Shown in pieces: positions 1-8,767 of a stretch of DNA of 50,308 nt. The DNA comes from Gemmatimonas sp. (GTDB taxonomy: Bacteria > Gemmatimonadota > Gemmatimonadetes > Gemmatimonadales > Gemmatimonadaceae), in the NCBI GenBank assembly GCA_013822425.1, contig PNKL01000019.1, forward strand, positions 1 to 50,308, in the 5' to 3' direction. Below the pieces are notes generated by a model. The model ran no database searches. It saw only the letters and a program-made list of their open reading frames with translations, and was not told where the DNA came from. The translations under genes were made by a program, and so were the position numbers. Numbering within the stretch: position 1 is the stretch's first letter; the number at the start of each line of letters is the position of its first letter.

Positions 1-278
1 GCCACCCGAATCGTCACGAGCCCCGCACCGGCGCGCCAAGTACCGTTCTGATCTCAGCACCTTCACGGATACTTCTGAGCGGCGTGAATCGACCGACGCG
101 GGCGGACATTTCTCATGGCGCGACCACAACGCTGTGCTTCTGGCCGATGGATGTAGCGAGAGTAGATCGGATTTTGCGCTCTATGAGAGGTCCGAACACG
201 CGTCCATTTCGTGCCCGCTTTCTCGACCGCACGAGTGCTTGGAACTTTCTGGCGTTCCGGCATATCACGACTGAACGC

Positions 279-327
279 GCTGCACGCCACGTCGGATCGC
301 GTTGCGAGCCAGGACGTGGCGTGCAGC
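279..327. repeat. Perfect 15-bp inverted repeat, 19-nt loop
   Basis: The arm GCTGCACGCCACGTC at 279-293 is matched exactly by its reverse complement at 313-327. The loop itself holds a small TCGC/GCGA stem. No T-run follows on either strand, so it is not an ordinary intrinsic terminator. It could be a protein-binding palindrome, a structured RNA or a mobile-element remnant. Confidence 0.7.
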
Positions 328-483
328 ATTGCAAGCGACTCCGAAGCGGCGGACATTCCTGAGAGGCGTGAAGAACAAGACCCTCAGGGCGATTTGGATA
401 CAACACGTAGCGCCCGGCCGCTCACGAACTGCGATCAAAGGCGAAGAATACATCTGCCACCTCGGCGGATGCCCCCTAGGCCG

Positions 484-541
484 AATTGCAGGTACGATTA
501 GCGAGAAATTGCAACTACGGCTCGTGAAAATTGCAACTACG
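484..541. repeat. Three direct repeats, 22-23 bp apart, resembling an IS21-family end
   Basis: AAATTGCAACTACG occurs identically at 506-519 and 528-541, and a degenerate copy, AATTGCAGGTACG, lies at 484-496. On the minus strand the set reads TGT-CG-TAGTTGCAATTTT from position 544. Members of the IS21 (istA/istB) family carry several short repeats of this kind near TG...CA termini. No istA or istB coding sequence adjoins it, so this would be an isolated end. Iterons of a replication origin or operator are the alternative, given the A+T-rich DNA that follows. Confidence 0.4.
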
Positions 542-593
542 ACAAGCGTTCACGTATTACTTGATCTGACGCCAACTAACCTATTGATATACA

Positions 594-1799
594 TCATCTT
601 AGCGAAAAACTGGACCACATGGGAAGATACAGGCTGATGACCGTACCGCCCAAGACGACACCTAGGACGACGATGAACAGCGGCTGCATCGCGTTTGGGA
701 GATTCACGGTCACGATGTCGACTTCGTTCTCGTAGAACACGGCGGCTTTGCGCAGGAGCTTTGGAGGACTGCCGGTCGCGGCACCGTGCGTCAGCATGCT
801 CTGCGCGATCGGCTCAAGCGCGCGACCCTCCTTGAACGCACGACCGAGTGGCGCGCCGTTCATCACCTTGTCGCGAATCTGGCGCAGGCGGAAGGCGTAC
901 ACCGCGTTGTTCGCTGCGATCGCGACGAGATCCAGCGCTTCCAAGATGGACATCCCGGCGTCGAGCAACACGGCGAGTGTGCGACAGATACGCGCCGTGA
1001 TCGTCGCGCGAGCCAGTTTGCCAAGCACCGGAAGCCGCAAGATCGTCTTGTCGAACCAGAAACGGCCCGCTGGGGTCGCCAGCACACGGCGGACGCCATA
1101 GACCGCGCCGCCGGCGAGCAACAGCACCGCCCACCACTGGTGCGTGACGAAGCGCGAGATGCCGAGGACGATCTGTGTGGGGAGCGGAAGCGGCATCTTC
1201 GCCTCCAGGAAGATCTTCTCGAACGTCGGGACGACGAAGATCATGATCACGCCGAGCGATATCCCCGCGGCGATCAGGACCATCGTGGGATACATCATCG
1301 CACCGCGAAGCTTCTTGGCCGTGGTGTCCGTCTTTTCCATCATCACGGCGAGATCAGCGAGCGCGACATCAAGCGCACCGGAACGTTCGCCCACTTCGAG
1401 AAACGCGCAGTACAGCGAGTCGAAAATGCGCGGGTGCGCGCGGAAGCTCTCGGAGAGCGGACGGCCGCTCTGCAGACGCTGCACGATGTCGAACAGGGCG
1501 GTTTGCAGGACTGGGTTCGTGGCTTCGCGCGCGAGACTGTCGAGGGATTCCACGATGGGGATGCCGGCCTCCAAGAGTGCGCTCAGCTGGTTGGTGAAGA
1601 CATTGCGTTCCGCCATCGACACGCGTGGGGCGCCAAAACTGATCTGGATCGACCGAGACGAACTCGCTGGCTTCGCGCTGATGAAACGCAAGCCCTGTTC
1701 GCGGACGCGCATCGGGATATAGCGCGCTTCCGGCACGTCGATCGTGATTTCATGCTGCACGCCCAGCGGGGTGGCCGTCTTCACCTTGTACAGTGGCAT
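594..1799 (-). CDS. Type IV pilus / type II secretion inner-membrane platform protein (PilC/GspF family)
   Basis: A polytopic inner-membrane protein that forms the platform on which the PilB/PilT-type ATPases act to assemble or retract a pilus or pseudopilus. At 401 residues it has the usual family length. Two T2SSF domains can be seen, roughly residues 70-190 and 270-390. Each begins with the family pattern: NQLSALLEAGIPIVESL in the first, RTLAVLLDAGMSILEAL in the second. Each is followed by long hydrophobic helices (VLIAAGISLGVIMIFVVPTF; PLFIVVLGVVLGGTVISLYL). It is the last gene of a minus-strand operon, 3 nt after pilT. The family identification is secure; whether the machine is a pilus, a type II secretion system or a competence system cannot be decided from this gene. 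Confidence 0.93.
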   Translation of the reverse strand: MPLYKVKTATPLGVQHEITIDVPEARYIPMRVREQGLRFISAKPASSSRSIQISFGAPRVSMAERNVFTNQLSALLEAGIPIVESLDSLAREATNPVLQTALFDIVQRLQSGRPLSESFRAHPRIFDSLYCAFLEVGERSGALDVALADLAVMMEKTDTTAKKLRGAMMYPTMVLIAAGISLGVIMIFVVPTFEKIFLEAKMPLPLPTQIVLGISRFVTHQWWAVLLLAGGAVYGVRRVLATPAGRFWFDKTILRLPVLGKLARATITARICRTLAVLLDAGMSILEALDLVAIAANNAVYAFRLRQIRDKVMNGAPLGRAFKEGRALEPIAQSMLTHGAATGSPPKLLRKAAVFYENEVDIVTVNLPNAMQPLFIVVLGVVLGGTVISLYLPMWSSFSLR

Positions 1800-1802
1800 G
1801 GC

Positions 1803-2981
1803 CTACCTCGTGCTCGAGGGGGCACGCGGCATGCCGCCGCCGCGTGCTGGCATCCCGCCCACGGGGCGGCTGATGCCGATGGTCGCGCGCGGGGACTCAA
1901 TGAGCGAACGCAGCTCGCCGGGGTTCGGCGAGATGCGATACGCATCGTCGGGCGTGATATGGCCCGTGGTGATGAACGCGTAGAGGGATTCGTTGAAGGT
2001 CCGCATGCCATGCTCGCGGCCGAGCTGGATCTGCGAATAGATCTGGTCCGTCTTGCCGTCGCGAATGTTGGGCCGGATGCTCGGCGTGGCGATCATGACT
2101 TCGGTGGCCAACAGGCGCTTGCTGACGGACGAGCCGCGCACGAGCGCTTGCGCCACGACGCATTCCAGCACGCCGGCGAGTTGCGTGCGCACCTGGGGCT
2201 GCTGCTCGCCGGGGAAGGCGTTGATGATACGCTGGATCGTGTCCGCCGCCGTGTGCGTATGCAGCGTGGCGAGCACGAGATGCCCCGTTTCGGCCAGTGT
2301 GAGAGTGGCCCGGATCGTCTCGAGATCGCGCATTTCGCCGACGAGCAGGACGTCGGGATCCTCGCGCAGCGCGAAGCGGAGCGCGGTCTCGAAGGACTTC
2401 GTGTGCGAGCGCACTTCGCGCTGTGAAATGGTGCAGTTCTTCGGGTGGTGCACGAACTCGATGGGATCCTCGATGGTGATGATGTGGCCATGCCGGTTCT
2501 GGTTCACGAAGTCCAGGATCGAGGCGAGCGTTGTGGACTTTCCAGCACCGGTGGGCCCGACAACGAGGATGAGGCCGCGGGGCCGCGTCGCCATCGTGCG
2601 GACGATCTCGGGCAAGCCCAGCGTCGACAGTTCGGGGATGCGTTGCGGGATGAGGCGGATGACGGCGGCGCGGCCGGCCAACGTCCAGTAGGCGTTGACG
2701 CGGAACCGGGCTTTGCCGGGCATCTCGAACGCGAAGTCGACTTCCTGGCGGCCGTCCTCGAACTCGACCCGACGCTCGTCGTTCGGAATGAGGTCGGTGA
2801 TGAGGGCCTGCGCGTCGAGGTCCCCAAGGGGCGTCTGCCATTGGGCGGCCGTCGTCATTTCCCCATGCAGGCGGAGCTTCGGCGGCTCGCCCGTCCGCAG
2901 GTGCAGGTCTGAGCCGTTCGCCTGATAGAGCTCATCCAGCAACGGCTGGATCGCCTGGGGAATCATGGCTTGATGGGTCAT
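1803..2981 (-). CDS. pilT: PilT-type twitching/retraction ATPase
   Basis: A hexameric cytoplasmic ATPase that powers pilus retraction. The 392-residue product has Walker A GPTGAGKS at about 142-149, the aspartate box ITIEDPIEF at 168-176 and Walker B LVGEMRDLET near 213-222, with a His-containing segment LAETGHLVLATLHTH. The length and the GEMRD Walker B fit PilT/PilU rather than PilB, and no zinc-binding cysteines are present. The frame is open further upstream, but I chose ATG 2981 because the alternative N-terminus would overlap the pilB gene and is low-complexity; TGA-C-ATG links it directly to pilB, so translation is probably coupled. Its presence argues for a retractile pilus rather than a pure secretion system. 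Confidence 0.92.
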   Translation of the reverse strand: MTHQAMIPQAIQPLLDELYQANGSDLHLRTGEPPKLRLHGEMTTAAQWQTPLGDLDAQALITDLIPNDERRVEFEDGRQEVDFAFEMPGKARFRVNAYWTLAGRAAVIRLIPQRIPELSTLGLPEIVRTMATRPRGLILVVGPTGAGKSTTLASILDFVNQNRHGHIITIEDPIEFVHHPKNCTISQREVRSHTKSFETALRFALREDPDVLLVGEMRDLETIRATLTLAETGHLVLATLHTHTAADTIQRIINAFPGEQQPQVRTQLAGVLECVVAQALVRGSSVSKRLLATEVMIATPSIRPNIRDGKTDQIYSQIQLGREHGMRTFNESLYAFITTGHITPDDAYRISPNPGELRSLIESPRATIGISRPVGGMPARGGGMPRAPSSTR

Positions 2982-2982
2982 G

Positions 2983-4935
2983 TCAGTCGATGGCGTCGGC
3001 GATGGTAACCCGGCGCACTTCCTCGAGGTCGGTGACGCCGCCGGCGGCCAGCGCGATGCCGCGGTCGCGGAGCGTCTCGAGGTTGCCTTCGCGTATCGCG
3101 AGGGCACGCACCTCGTCCACCGAGGTGTCTGGCAGGCGCAGGATCTCCTTCATCTTGTGGCTGATCGCGAGTACTTCATGAATCGCGTGTCGTCCCGCGT
3201 AGCGCCGGCCGCCACAGGATGGGCAGGGAATGCCGGGTCCGAGAAGCCCGGTCCCGCGACGGAAGCCGGAACCATACGACTCGGGGTTGGGCACGCCCAT
3301 GGCAACGAGTTGGGCAAGCGCTGTTTGGTCCGGTTCGGCGCACGCGTCACAGACTCGGCGTGCGAGGCGCTGGGCCACAATGAGCGTCACAATGTCGGCG
3401 ACCTGATACCGTTGCACGCCGAGGTCGAGCATGCGCATGACGGTCGATGGGGCGTCGTTCGCGTGGACCGTCGAGAGCACGAGGTGGCCGGTCATCGACG
3501 CCTGGGCCGCGATGCGCGCGGTCTCCTCGTCGCGCAGCTCGCCGACCAGCATCACGTCAGGATCGCAGCGCAGGAAGCTGCGCAGGCCCCGCGCGAACGT
3601 CAGGTCGGTCGCGGGATTCACTTGCACCTGATTCAGGCCGGTGACCTCGTATTCGATTGGATCCTCGATGGTCATGATGTTGCGGTCGCCGCGATTCAGT
3701 TCGTGGAGCATCGTGTAGAGCGACGTGGTCTTGCCGGACCCGGTCGGTCCGCTGATGACGATGAGGCCGTACGGCAACGCCAAGGCGCGCTGGATCTGCT
3801 CGAGGCCTCGCTCCGAGGCGCCCAGGAGCCGGAGGTCCTTGCGCATGTTGGCGGGATCCAGCAGACGCATGACGGCTTTCTCGCCGAAGGTCGTCGGCGT
3901 GGTCGCGAGCCGCACGTCGAGCGTCGTCTTGCCGACCTTGATCCGGATGCGTCCGTCCTGCGGGAGCCGTGTCTCGTTGATGTTCAGGTGCGCCATGACC
4001 TTGAGGCGGCTGATGAGCGGCGCCTGCAGGTTGCGCTCCATGGTCTTGAGCGTGCCGAGCTGGCCGTCCACGCGAAGGCGGATGCGCAGGCGATTGCGCA
4101 CGCCCTCGATATGAATGTCCGACGCGCGACGGTTACGCGCTTCGAGGATGAGGCGGTTCACCATCTTCGACACCGGCGTCGATTCGCCCATGTCCTGGAC
4201 GGCGTTCGCCCCCGGTTCGTCCACGCCGATCACGACGAGATCGGCGGCGACCTCCTCGCTGATGTCATCGAGCGAGCCGAGATCGGCGTGCGCGTCCTCG
4301 TCGTCGGTTTCGTCCTCAAGTTCGGCGGTGACGTCTCCCTCGAATCCTAGGTCCCACGCCGTCGAGGCTTCGCGCACCGACGCGCCATAGAGCTCGTCGA
4401 TCGCTGCCCGGATGGCGGACACCGGGGCTACCACGGGGATGATCTCGAATCCGTTCGACGCGAACTGGACCTTGGCGATGACCTCCAGGTTGGCCGGGTC
4501 CGTGACGGCGACGACCAGCGTGCGGATTTGGCGCGCCATCGGACAGCAGAAGTGTTCGCGGGCGATGCGGGCCTGCACCTTCCGGGTAAGGTCGCTACGC
4601 GCGGCCGCGTCGAGTTCGGCCAGCGCGGCCGCGCAGTCAACAAGATCGGCCGGCATCGTCTCGGCGATCCAGTTCGCGAGGTCGTCCTCGCCAATGAGCT
4701 CCATCGAGACGATCAGTTCGGCAGCGGTCACGGGCTGTCCCCGTTTCTTCGCCTCGGCCACGCGGGCGGCGATCAGCTTCGCCTGGTCGCGACTGAGTTT
4801 GCCCGCGCTCGCGAGTCGCTCTTCCAGCGGAGGTGACGACAGCCGCAACGGCTGCACCGGCTTGGTGCCCCGTGTCATTCGCGGGGCACGGGACGTTGCG
4901 CTGACGCTGCTGCTTGGCGTGATCGGAGCGGCCAC
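2983..4935 (-). CDS. PilB/GspE-type pilus assembly ATPase
   Basis: The assembly (extension) ATPase of a type IV pilus or type II secretion system, acting as a hexamer on the cytoplasmic face of PilC. The 650-residue product has an N-terminal MshEN-like region (about 40-220), an acidic linker, Walker A GPTGSGKTTS near 392, the aspartate box MTIEDPIEYEV, Walker B LVGELRDEETA, and two zinc-ligand pairs, CDAC near 526 and CPSC near 571, as is typical of PilB/GspE. The start is GTG; a TAGCCT box lies upstream at 4960-4965. First gene of the operon pilB-pilT-pilC, divergent from the ATPase-TPR gene. Secretin, PilMNO and prepilin peptidase genes are not nearby. Confidence 0.93.
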   Translation of the reverse strand: MAAPITPSSSVSATSRAPRMTRGTKPVQPLRLSSPPLEERLASAGKLSRDQAKLIAARVAEAKKRGQPVTAAELIVSMELIGEDDLANWIAETMPADLVDCAAALAELDAAARSDLTRKVQARIAREHFCCPMARQIRTLVVAVTDPANLEVIAKVQFASNGFEIIPVVAPVSAIRAAIDELYGASVREASTAWDLGFEGDVTAELEDETDDEDAHADLGSLDDISEEVAADLVVIGVDEPGANAVQDMGESTPVSKMVNRLILEARNRRASDIHIEGVRNRLRIRLRVDGQLGTLKTMERNLQAPLISRLKVMAHLNINETRLPQDGRIRIKVGKTTLDVRLATTPTTFGEKAVMRLLDPANMRKDLRLLGASERGLEQIQRALALPYGLIVISGPTGSGKTTSLYTMLHELNRGDRNIMTIEDPIEYEVTGLNQVQVNPATDLTFARGLRSFLRCDPDVMLVGELRDEETARIAAQASMTGHLVLSTVHANDAPSTVMRMLDLGVQRYQVADIVTLIVAQRLARRVCDACAEPDQTALAQLVAMGVPNPESYGSGFRRGTGLLGPGIPCPSCGGRRYAGRHAIHEVLAISHKMKEILRLPDTSVDEVRALAIREGNLETLRDRGIALAAGGVTDLEEVRRVTIADAID

Positions 4936-4959
4936 GTGATCTCTGCGAAGGATGGTCTT

Positions 4960-4965
4960 AGGCTA
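4960..4965 (-). promoter_or_regulatory. -10 box of the pilus operon
   Basis: TAGCCT on the minus strand matches the TANNNT box seen before many genes here. With a 6-nt spacing, transcription would begin at 4953, giving a leader of about 17 nt before GTG 4935. Confidence 0.4.
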
Positions 4966-5026
4966 GTGTGCGGACCGGCACACGGTTGCTGTTCGCGACG
5001 TGCCACCACGAGTGCGTCCGGCGCAC

Positions 5027-5032
5027 TACTCT
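5027..5032 (+). promoter_or_regulatory. -10 box for a near-leaderless start at 5040
   Basis: TACTCT ends 7 nt before ATG 5040. No Shine-Dalgarno sequence precedes that ATG, so the transcript would start at or next to the start codon. The box faces the pilB promoter across 60 bp. Confidence 0.5.
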
Positions 5033-5039
5033 AGCGGGC

Positions 5040-7529
5040 ATGCGACGGAATCCGGTGTCCGTGCCCGCGTCGGACCTTGTGCTGCACGACGGGGTGCTGA
5101 ACGCATTGCAGGTTGCGGAGGCGGTGCTCGAGGCGGCACGTCCGCCCTTTCAATTGGTTGTCCTGTGCGGCGCCGATGGCGTAGGCCGGACGGCGATCTC
5201 GTCGCATTTGCGCGGGCATCGGGTCGGGCGCGATGCGGCCTACTACGACGGACGGGTGGTGCCGGCGCCACCGGCACCGATTCTGCGGCCGACCATGCTG
5301 CTGGTCGACAACGCGCATATGCTGGGACCAACGCCGATCGCGGCGTGGGAGAGTCTGGAGAGCAGCGGGTGGTTGGTCGGCGGCGGGTCGCCGACACGCG
5401 TCGTGCTCATCGGCGACTTTCCGCGCACGAGTCCGGGTCCGTTCGCCTGCCACGAACTGCGCGGATTGGCCGCGGCACTCAAACCGCCGAGCATCAATCA
5501 GTGGCCGAGCGTGGTGCGGACGCTGGCGGAGCGGTTCGAACTCCAGCCGGTTCATCCCGGCGTCGTGTCGCTCGCCCAGCGGCCGCCAGTCGGCATCAAG
5601 AACCTGATTGCCGAACTGGCGTCGCTTCGCGACATGGCCCGCGATGGCGTCGGGGCGTGGGGCGTGCACGGCGCGCCGCTGGACGAGGGGACGTCCCCGT
5701 TGCCAGCGCGACGTCCGAATACCCTGACCGGCGCCCCGCGGAGCGTGATGAACCCGCTCGATCCCGAGCGGGCGCTCTGGCGCTGGCCGAGTCTGGCGGA
5801 CGTGCTCATTTCTCCACTCGGGGAACTGCGGAACGACCTCGACGGCATCGCCACCGCATCGCGCATTGCGCAGGGAACCATCCGCTCGCCGCAGGACCTC
5901 TCGTACGCGTTAAGCGTGGCGAAGCAGCGTCCCTGTGTGCTGGCCGTCTACACCGATCGGAGCTGGGGCAGCCTGCACCTCGCGGACGGCAAGATCGTGG
6001 CGGGCGCGCTGGGGCCGGGTGACGAGGGCCTTGGCGCGTTCGCGGTCCAGCGCAGTCTGGCGTCGGAAGCGGAGATCGCCGCGGCGGTGGAGCGCGCCCG
6101 TGTCGATGGCATTTCGACCGGGGCCGCGCTCCGCGCGCTCGGCATTGACGATGCGCTCGTGTCAGAGACGATGATCGACTACGTGCTCTATGTGGTCGAG
6201 TCGATCATGCGGTGGCCGCAGGCGCAGTACGCGGTGGTCACCCACGTGGACCATCCCGCGCCGGATGGTGTGCCCATCGCGGTCGGGGTCGAGGCGGCGC
6301 TGATGGCGGCCTTCAAGGTGCACGACGAAGAATCGCGGATGCTGGCTGCCGCCGGCGGGCCGTGCCGATGCTGGCGGCGTACGTCGTCCGTCGTGCCGTC
6401 GCGCGTGGTGGATGCGTTCGACTTCGACATTTCGCCTGTGCTGGAGCTGCTGACGGGGGAACTATCCATCGAGGCGGTCGCCCTCCATACGCGCTACCCC
6501 CTGAGCCTCGTCGCGCAGATCTGTGTGAAGCTCGCGGAGGCAGGGCTCGCCACGGAGGATGCCGAGAACGCGCCACCATTGCAGCCGAGCGTTGAAGCTC
6601 AGGTGGCGGTTGGGCTCTTTCTCTTGCGTCTGGACCTCACGCCGTCTGCGTTGGAGCGCTTCGTGTCGGTCCTGGCCGAGGCGCCGAAACACGTGCTGTC
6701 ATCGTTCGCCGTCGCGTACATCAAGGCGTGCGAGGGAGACCTCACCGATGCCTTGCAGCGGTTCTCCGGTCTCACGACCCACGCGAAGTATGGGGTGGGC
6801 GCGTATCTGAATGCGGCGGTGCTGGAAAGCCGGATCGGTCGTCCCGCGCGCACGCGCGAAGTCCTGGCGACATTGCCCGCCGTCGAACAGATGCAGCCGC
6901 CGGAGCTTCTTGCACGTGCCACAGCGGCGCTCGAGGTCGGAGCGTACCCGGAGGCCGATGGGGCGCTGGATGCGTTCATGCAGGCGGTGCCGTCCGCCGA
7001 GCGACCCCCGCTTGCCTATTTCCTGCTGGGCAACCTGATGCTCGCTGGCGCGCGGCTCGTGTCGGCATCGGACGATAGCCGCCGGCTGGCGTTGCAGGCG
7101 AACGCCGTGTTCGCCGAGGGGGTCGCTGCGCATCCGCACGCCTGGCCGCTGCTTGGCATGCACGCCTTTCTGTGGTGGGAGGCAGGCGATCCGTCCCGCG
7201 CCGACGTGATGATCCGCCGAGCGCTCGCGCTGCAGGGCGGGGAGCCGTGGCTGCACGCGCTTGCCGGGTCGATCGCATTCGACGCAGGGCGCTTCGACGA
7301 GGCCACGCGCGCGTTGCAGCAGGTCCGGGCGTTGGCGCCGAACCACGGACCGGAGACCTATCTGATGCTGTCGCGCATGGCGCTTGCCCGTGGCGACATC
7401 GAATCCGCGACGCTCCATCTGGCGAGTGCGCGGGGCTGTGCGACGGAGGACGAGCGGTTTCCCGAACGCGTACGCGCGCTCGGGTTGATGCAGTTGGAGC
7501 TACCGTCGGTGGCCGGACTGGGGACGTAG
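5040..7529 (+). CDS. P-loop ATPase with PATAN/DUF4388-like and TPR regions
   Basis: An 829-residue soluble protein of unknown function. N-terminal region (about 1-200): ExeA-like AAA fold with a degenerate Walker A, GADGVGRT near 44-51, in which Arg replaces the usual Lys, and a Walker B MLLVDNAHML near 86-95. Middle (about 290-420): WGSLHLADGKIVAGALG resembles the PATAN/DUF4388 family, which occurs in regulators of motility and pilus function. About 460-520 may form a winged helix. From about 520 to the end it is helical, with TPR-like repeats. I chose ATG 5040 because of the box just upstream. It is divergent from pilB and heads the long plus-strand operon, which suggests a regulator or assembly factor for the pilus-like machine. 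Family assignments are by eye. Confidence 0.7.
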   Translation: MRRNPVSVPASDLVLHDGVLNALQVAEAVLEAARPPFQLVVLCGADGVGRTAISSHLRGHRVGRDAAYYDGRVVPAPPAPILRPTMLLVDNAHMLGPTPIAAWESLESSGWLVGGGSPTRVVLIGDFPRTSPGPFACHELRGLAAALKPPSINQWPSVVRTLAERFELQPVHPGVVSLAQRPPVGIKNLIAELASLRDMARDGVGAWGVHGAPLDEGTSPLPARRPNTLTGAPRSVMNPLDPERALWRWPSLADVLISPLGELRNDLDGIATASRIAQGTIRSPQDLSYALSVAKQRPCVLAVYTDRSWGSLHLADGKIVAGALGPGDEGLGAFAVQRSLASEAEIAAAVERARVDGISTGAALRALGIDDALVSETMIDYVLYVVESIMRWPQAQYAVVTHVDHPAPDGVPIAVGVEAALMAAFKVHDEESRMLAAAGGPCRCWRRTSSVVPSRVVDAFDFDISPVLELLTGELSIEAVALHTRYPLSLVAQICVKLAEAGLATEDAENAPPLQPSVEAQVAVGLFLLRLDLTPSALERFVSVLAEAPKHVLSSFAVAYIKACEGDLTDALQRFSGLTTHAKYGVGAYLNAAVLESRIGRPARTREVLATLPAVEQMQPPELLARATAALEVGAYPEADGALDAFMQAVPSAERPPLAYFLLGNLMLAGARLVSASDDSRRLALQANAVFAEGVAAHPHAWPLLGMHAFLWWEAGDPSRADVMIRRALALQGGEPWLHALAGSIAFDAGRFDEATRALQQVRALAPNHGPETYLMLSRMALARGDIESATLHLASARGCATEDERFPERVRALGLMQLELPSVAGLGT

Positions 7530-8767
7530 TGCGGTATCCGGCCGTCGTTCTCGGGATCGTGCTGTTCGGTGCCGCCCGAACGGACGGTGTCGCGCAAGGG
7601 ACGCCGCGTCGTGCGCCCATGCCGGCGCCCGTGCCGGCGCCTGCGCTGGCGCCGGCCCCACACGCGGGCGCCGGGCAGCGCGGGCATCTGCCGGGGTGCG
7701 ACTCTGCGGTGCCACGACGCGGGGGACCTCGGGCTGAGGTGTCGGATCCTGCGGCGGCCGTGCCCGATGGCCGCTGCACGCGGCTCGCCATGATCGTGAG
7801 TCCGCAGTCGATCCCACCCGGCATGACCCCGCAGACGGGTGTGCTGCTGCAAGTGCCCGCGATCAATCCGGGCACGGGGACGGTGCTGGTGCACGTAGAC
7901 ATCGAGGGGAAGCCCGGCCGCAACGTCACGGTGCAGCTGACGGTGCGGTCGGTGCCCGGGTCGGGGGGCCATCGCCATCTGACGGGGTGGTCGTATCCGA
8001 CGGCGTGGCTGGAGAACGCCTCGGTGCGTACGGACTCGAGTGGCGATGCGGAGACGGTGTTGCATGTGGGCTATCGGGGCGGGGTCGAACTGGTGGAGGC
8101 CCAAACCACGGCCGGAGCGCCGAAGATGACCGCGACCTTCCAGGTGGAGGTGCGACAGCCAGGGCTCGTGGACTTCTTCGGACCGGATGGCTTTCCGACC
8201 ACGCAGCCACGCGCACCATACTTCCCGGTCGGGGCCACGGCGGCACATCCGCAGAACCATTTCGTGGCGCGCGATGCGCTCAACGTCGTGCATGACATTC
8301 TGCTCACGTTCTGGCAGCGCCAAGCGATGCGTCACCCGGAATTGCAGGTGCCACGCCTGCGGCCCCTGCAGCTCAACGACATGTCGCTGTCGGCGGGCGG
8401 GCGCTTCCGCGCGGAGCCATCGTCGGCCTTTGCGAACGAGCAATGCGCGTATGCAGCGCCGGGCCGACCCGTGACGCAGGACTACGACCTGGTCAGCGGT
8501 CACAAGTCGCACGATCGCGGCTATGACGTGGACATCGCCACGTGTTTCGCGCTGCCCACGGCGAACGGGGGATGGCGACGCGTGACGGACGCGGAGTGCC
8601 AGACCCTCGCGCGCGGAAGCAACGGCTACATGCGCGTGATGGCGTTGGACGAGCAGGGATTGTCCGACGTCGCCGCGAAGTACGGTGCCGTGGTGTTTGC
8701 CGAAGGGGATCACTGGCATCTGCGGGTACCGGTCGCGCCCTACCTCAATGCGCTGCGGGCCCGATGA
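7529..8767 (+). CDS. Secreted LAS-type zinc metallopeptidase with N-terminal Ig-like domain
   Basis: Probably a peptidoglycan peptidase of the LAS group (M15 / MepA-like), acting in the periplasm. The 412-residue product starts with a hydrophobic signal sequence (PAVVLGIVLFGA), followed by a Pro/Ala-rich linker, a beta-rich Ig-like region (about 110-220) and a C-terminal catalytic domain. The LAS signature is clear: SHDRGYDVD with His328 and Asp335, then E392-x2-HWH with His395 and His397. The GTG start shares its G with the TAG stop of the previous gene, so the two are translationally coupled. The signature supports zinc binding; the exact bond cleaved is not predictable. A wall-opening role for an envelope machine fits the neighbours. 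Confidence 0.72.
   Translation: MRYPAVVLGIVLFGAARTDGVAQGTPRRAPMPAPVPAPALAPAPHAGAGQRGHLPGCDSAVPRRGGPRAEVSDPAAAVPDGRCTRLAMIVSPQSIPPGMTPQTGVLLQVPAINPGTGTVLVHVDIEGKPGRNVTVQLTVRSVPGSGGHRHLTGWSYPTAWLENASVRTDSSGDAETVLHVGYRGGVELVEAQTTAGAPKMTATFQVEVRQPGLVDFFGPDGFPTTQPRAPYFPVGATAAHPQNHFVARDALNVVHDILLTFWQRQAMRHPELQVPRLRPLQLNDMSLSAGGRFRAEPSSAFANEQCAYAAPGRPVTQDYDLVSGHKSHDRGYDVDIATCFALPTANGGWRRVTDAECQTLARGSNGYMRVMALDEQGLSDVAAKYGAVVFAEGDHWHLRVPVAPYLNALRAR

Larger units (their letters stand above)
1..593. other. Non-coding stretch downstream of the pilus operon
   Basis: No convincing coding region was found in any frame; the open frames here are short, overlap one another and have no recognisable motif. The stretch contains a perfect 15-bp inverted repeat (279-327), three direct repeats with an AATTGCA core (484-541), and a pair of related 16-17-bp sequences at 73-88 and 356-372 (TTCTGAGCGGCGTGAA and a one-base-longer variant). 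From about 500 on it is richer in A+T than the rest of the window. It looks like the scar of a mobile element or a regulatory/replication region rather than a lost gene, but I cannot tell which. Confidence 0.5.

Noticed and set aside
786-2426. 546-codon open frame on the plus strand
   Set aside because: It runs antisense to the clear pilC and pilT genes and gives an Arg/His-rich, low-complexity translation typical of shadow frames in GC-rich DNA.
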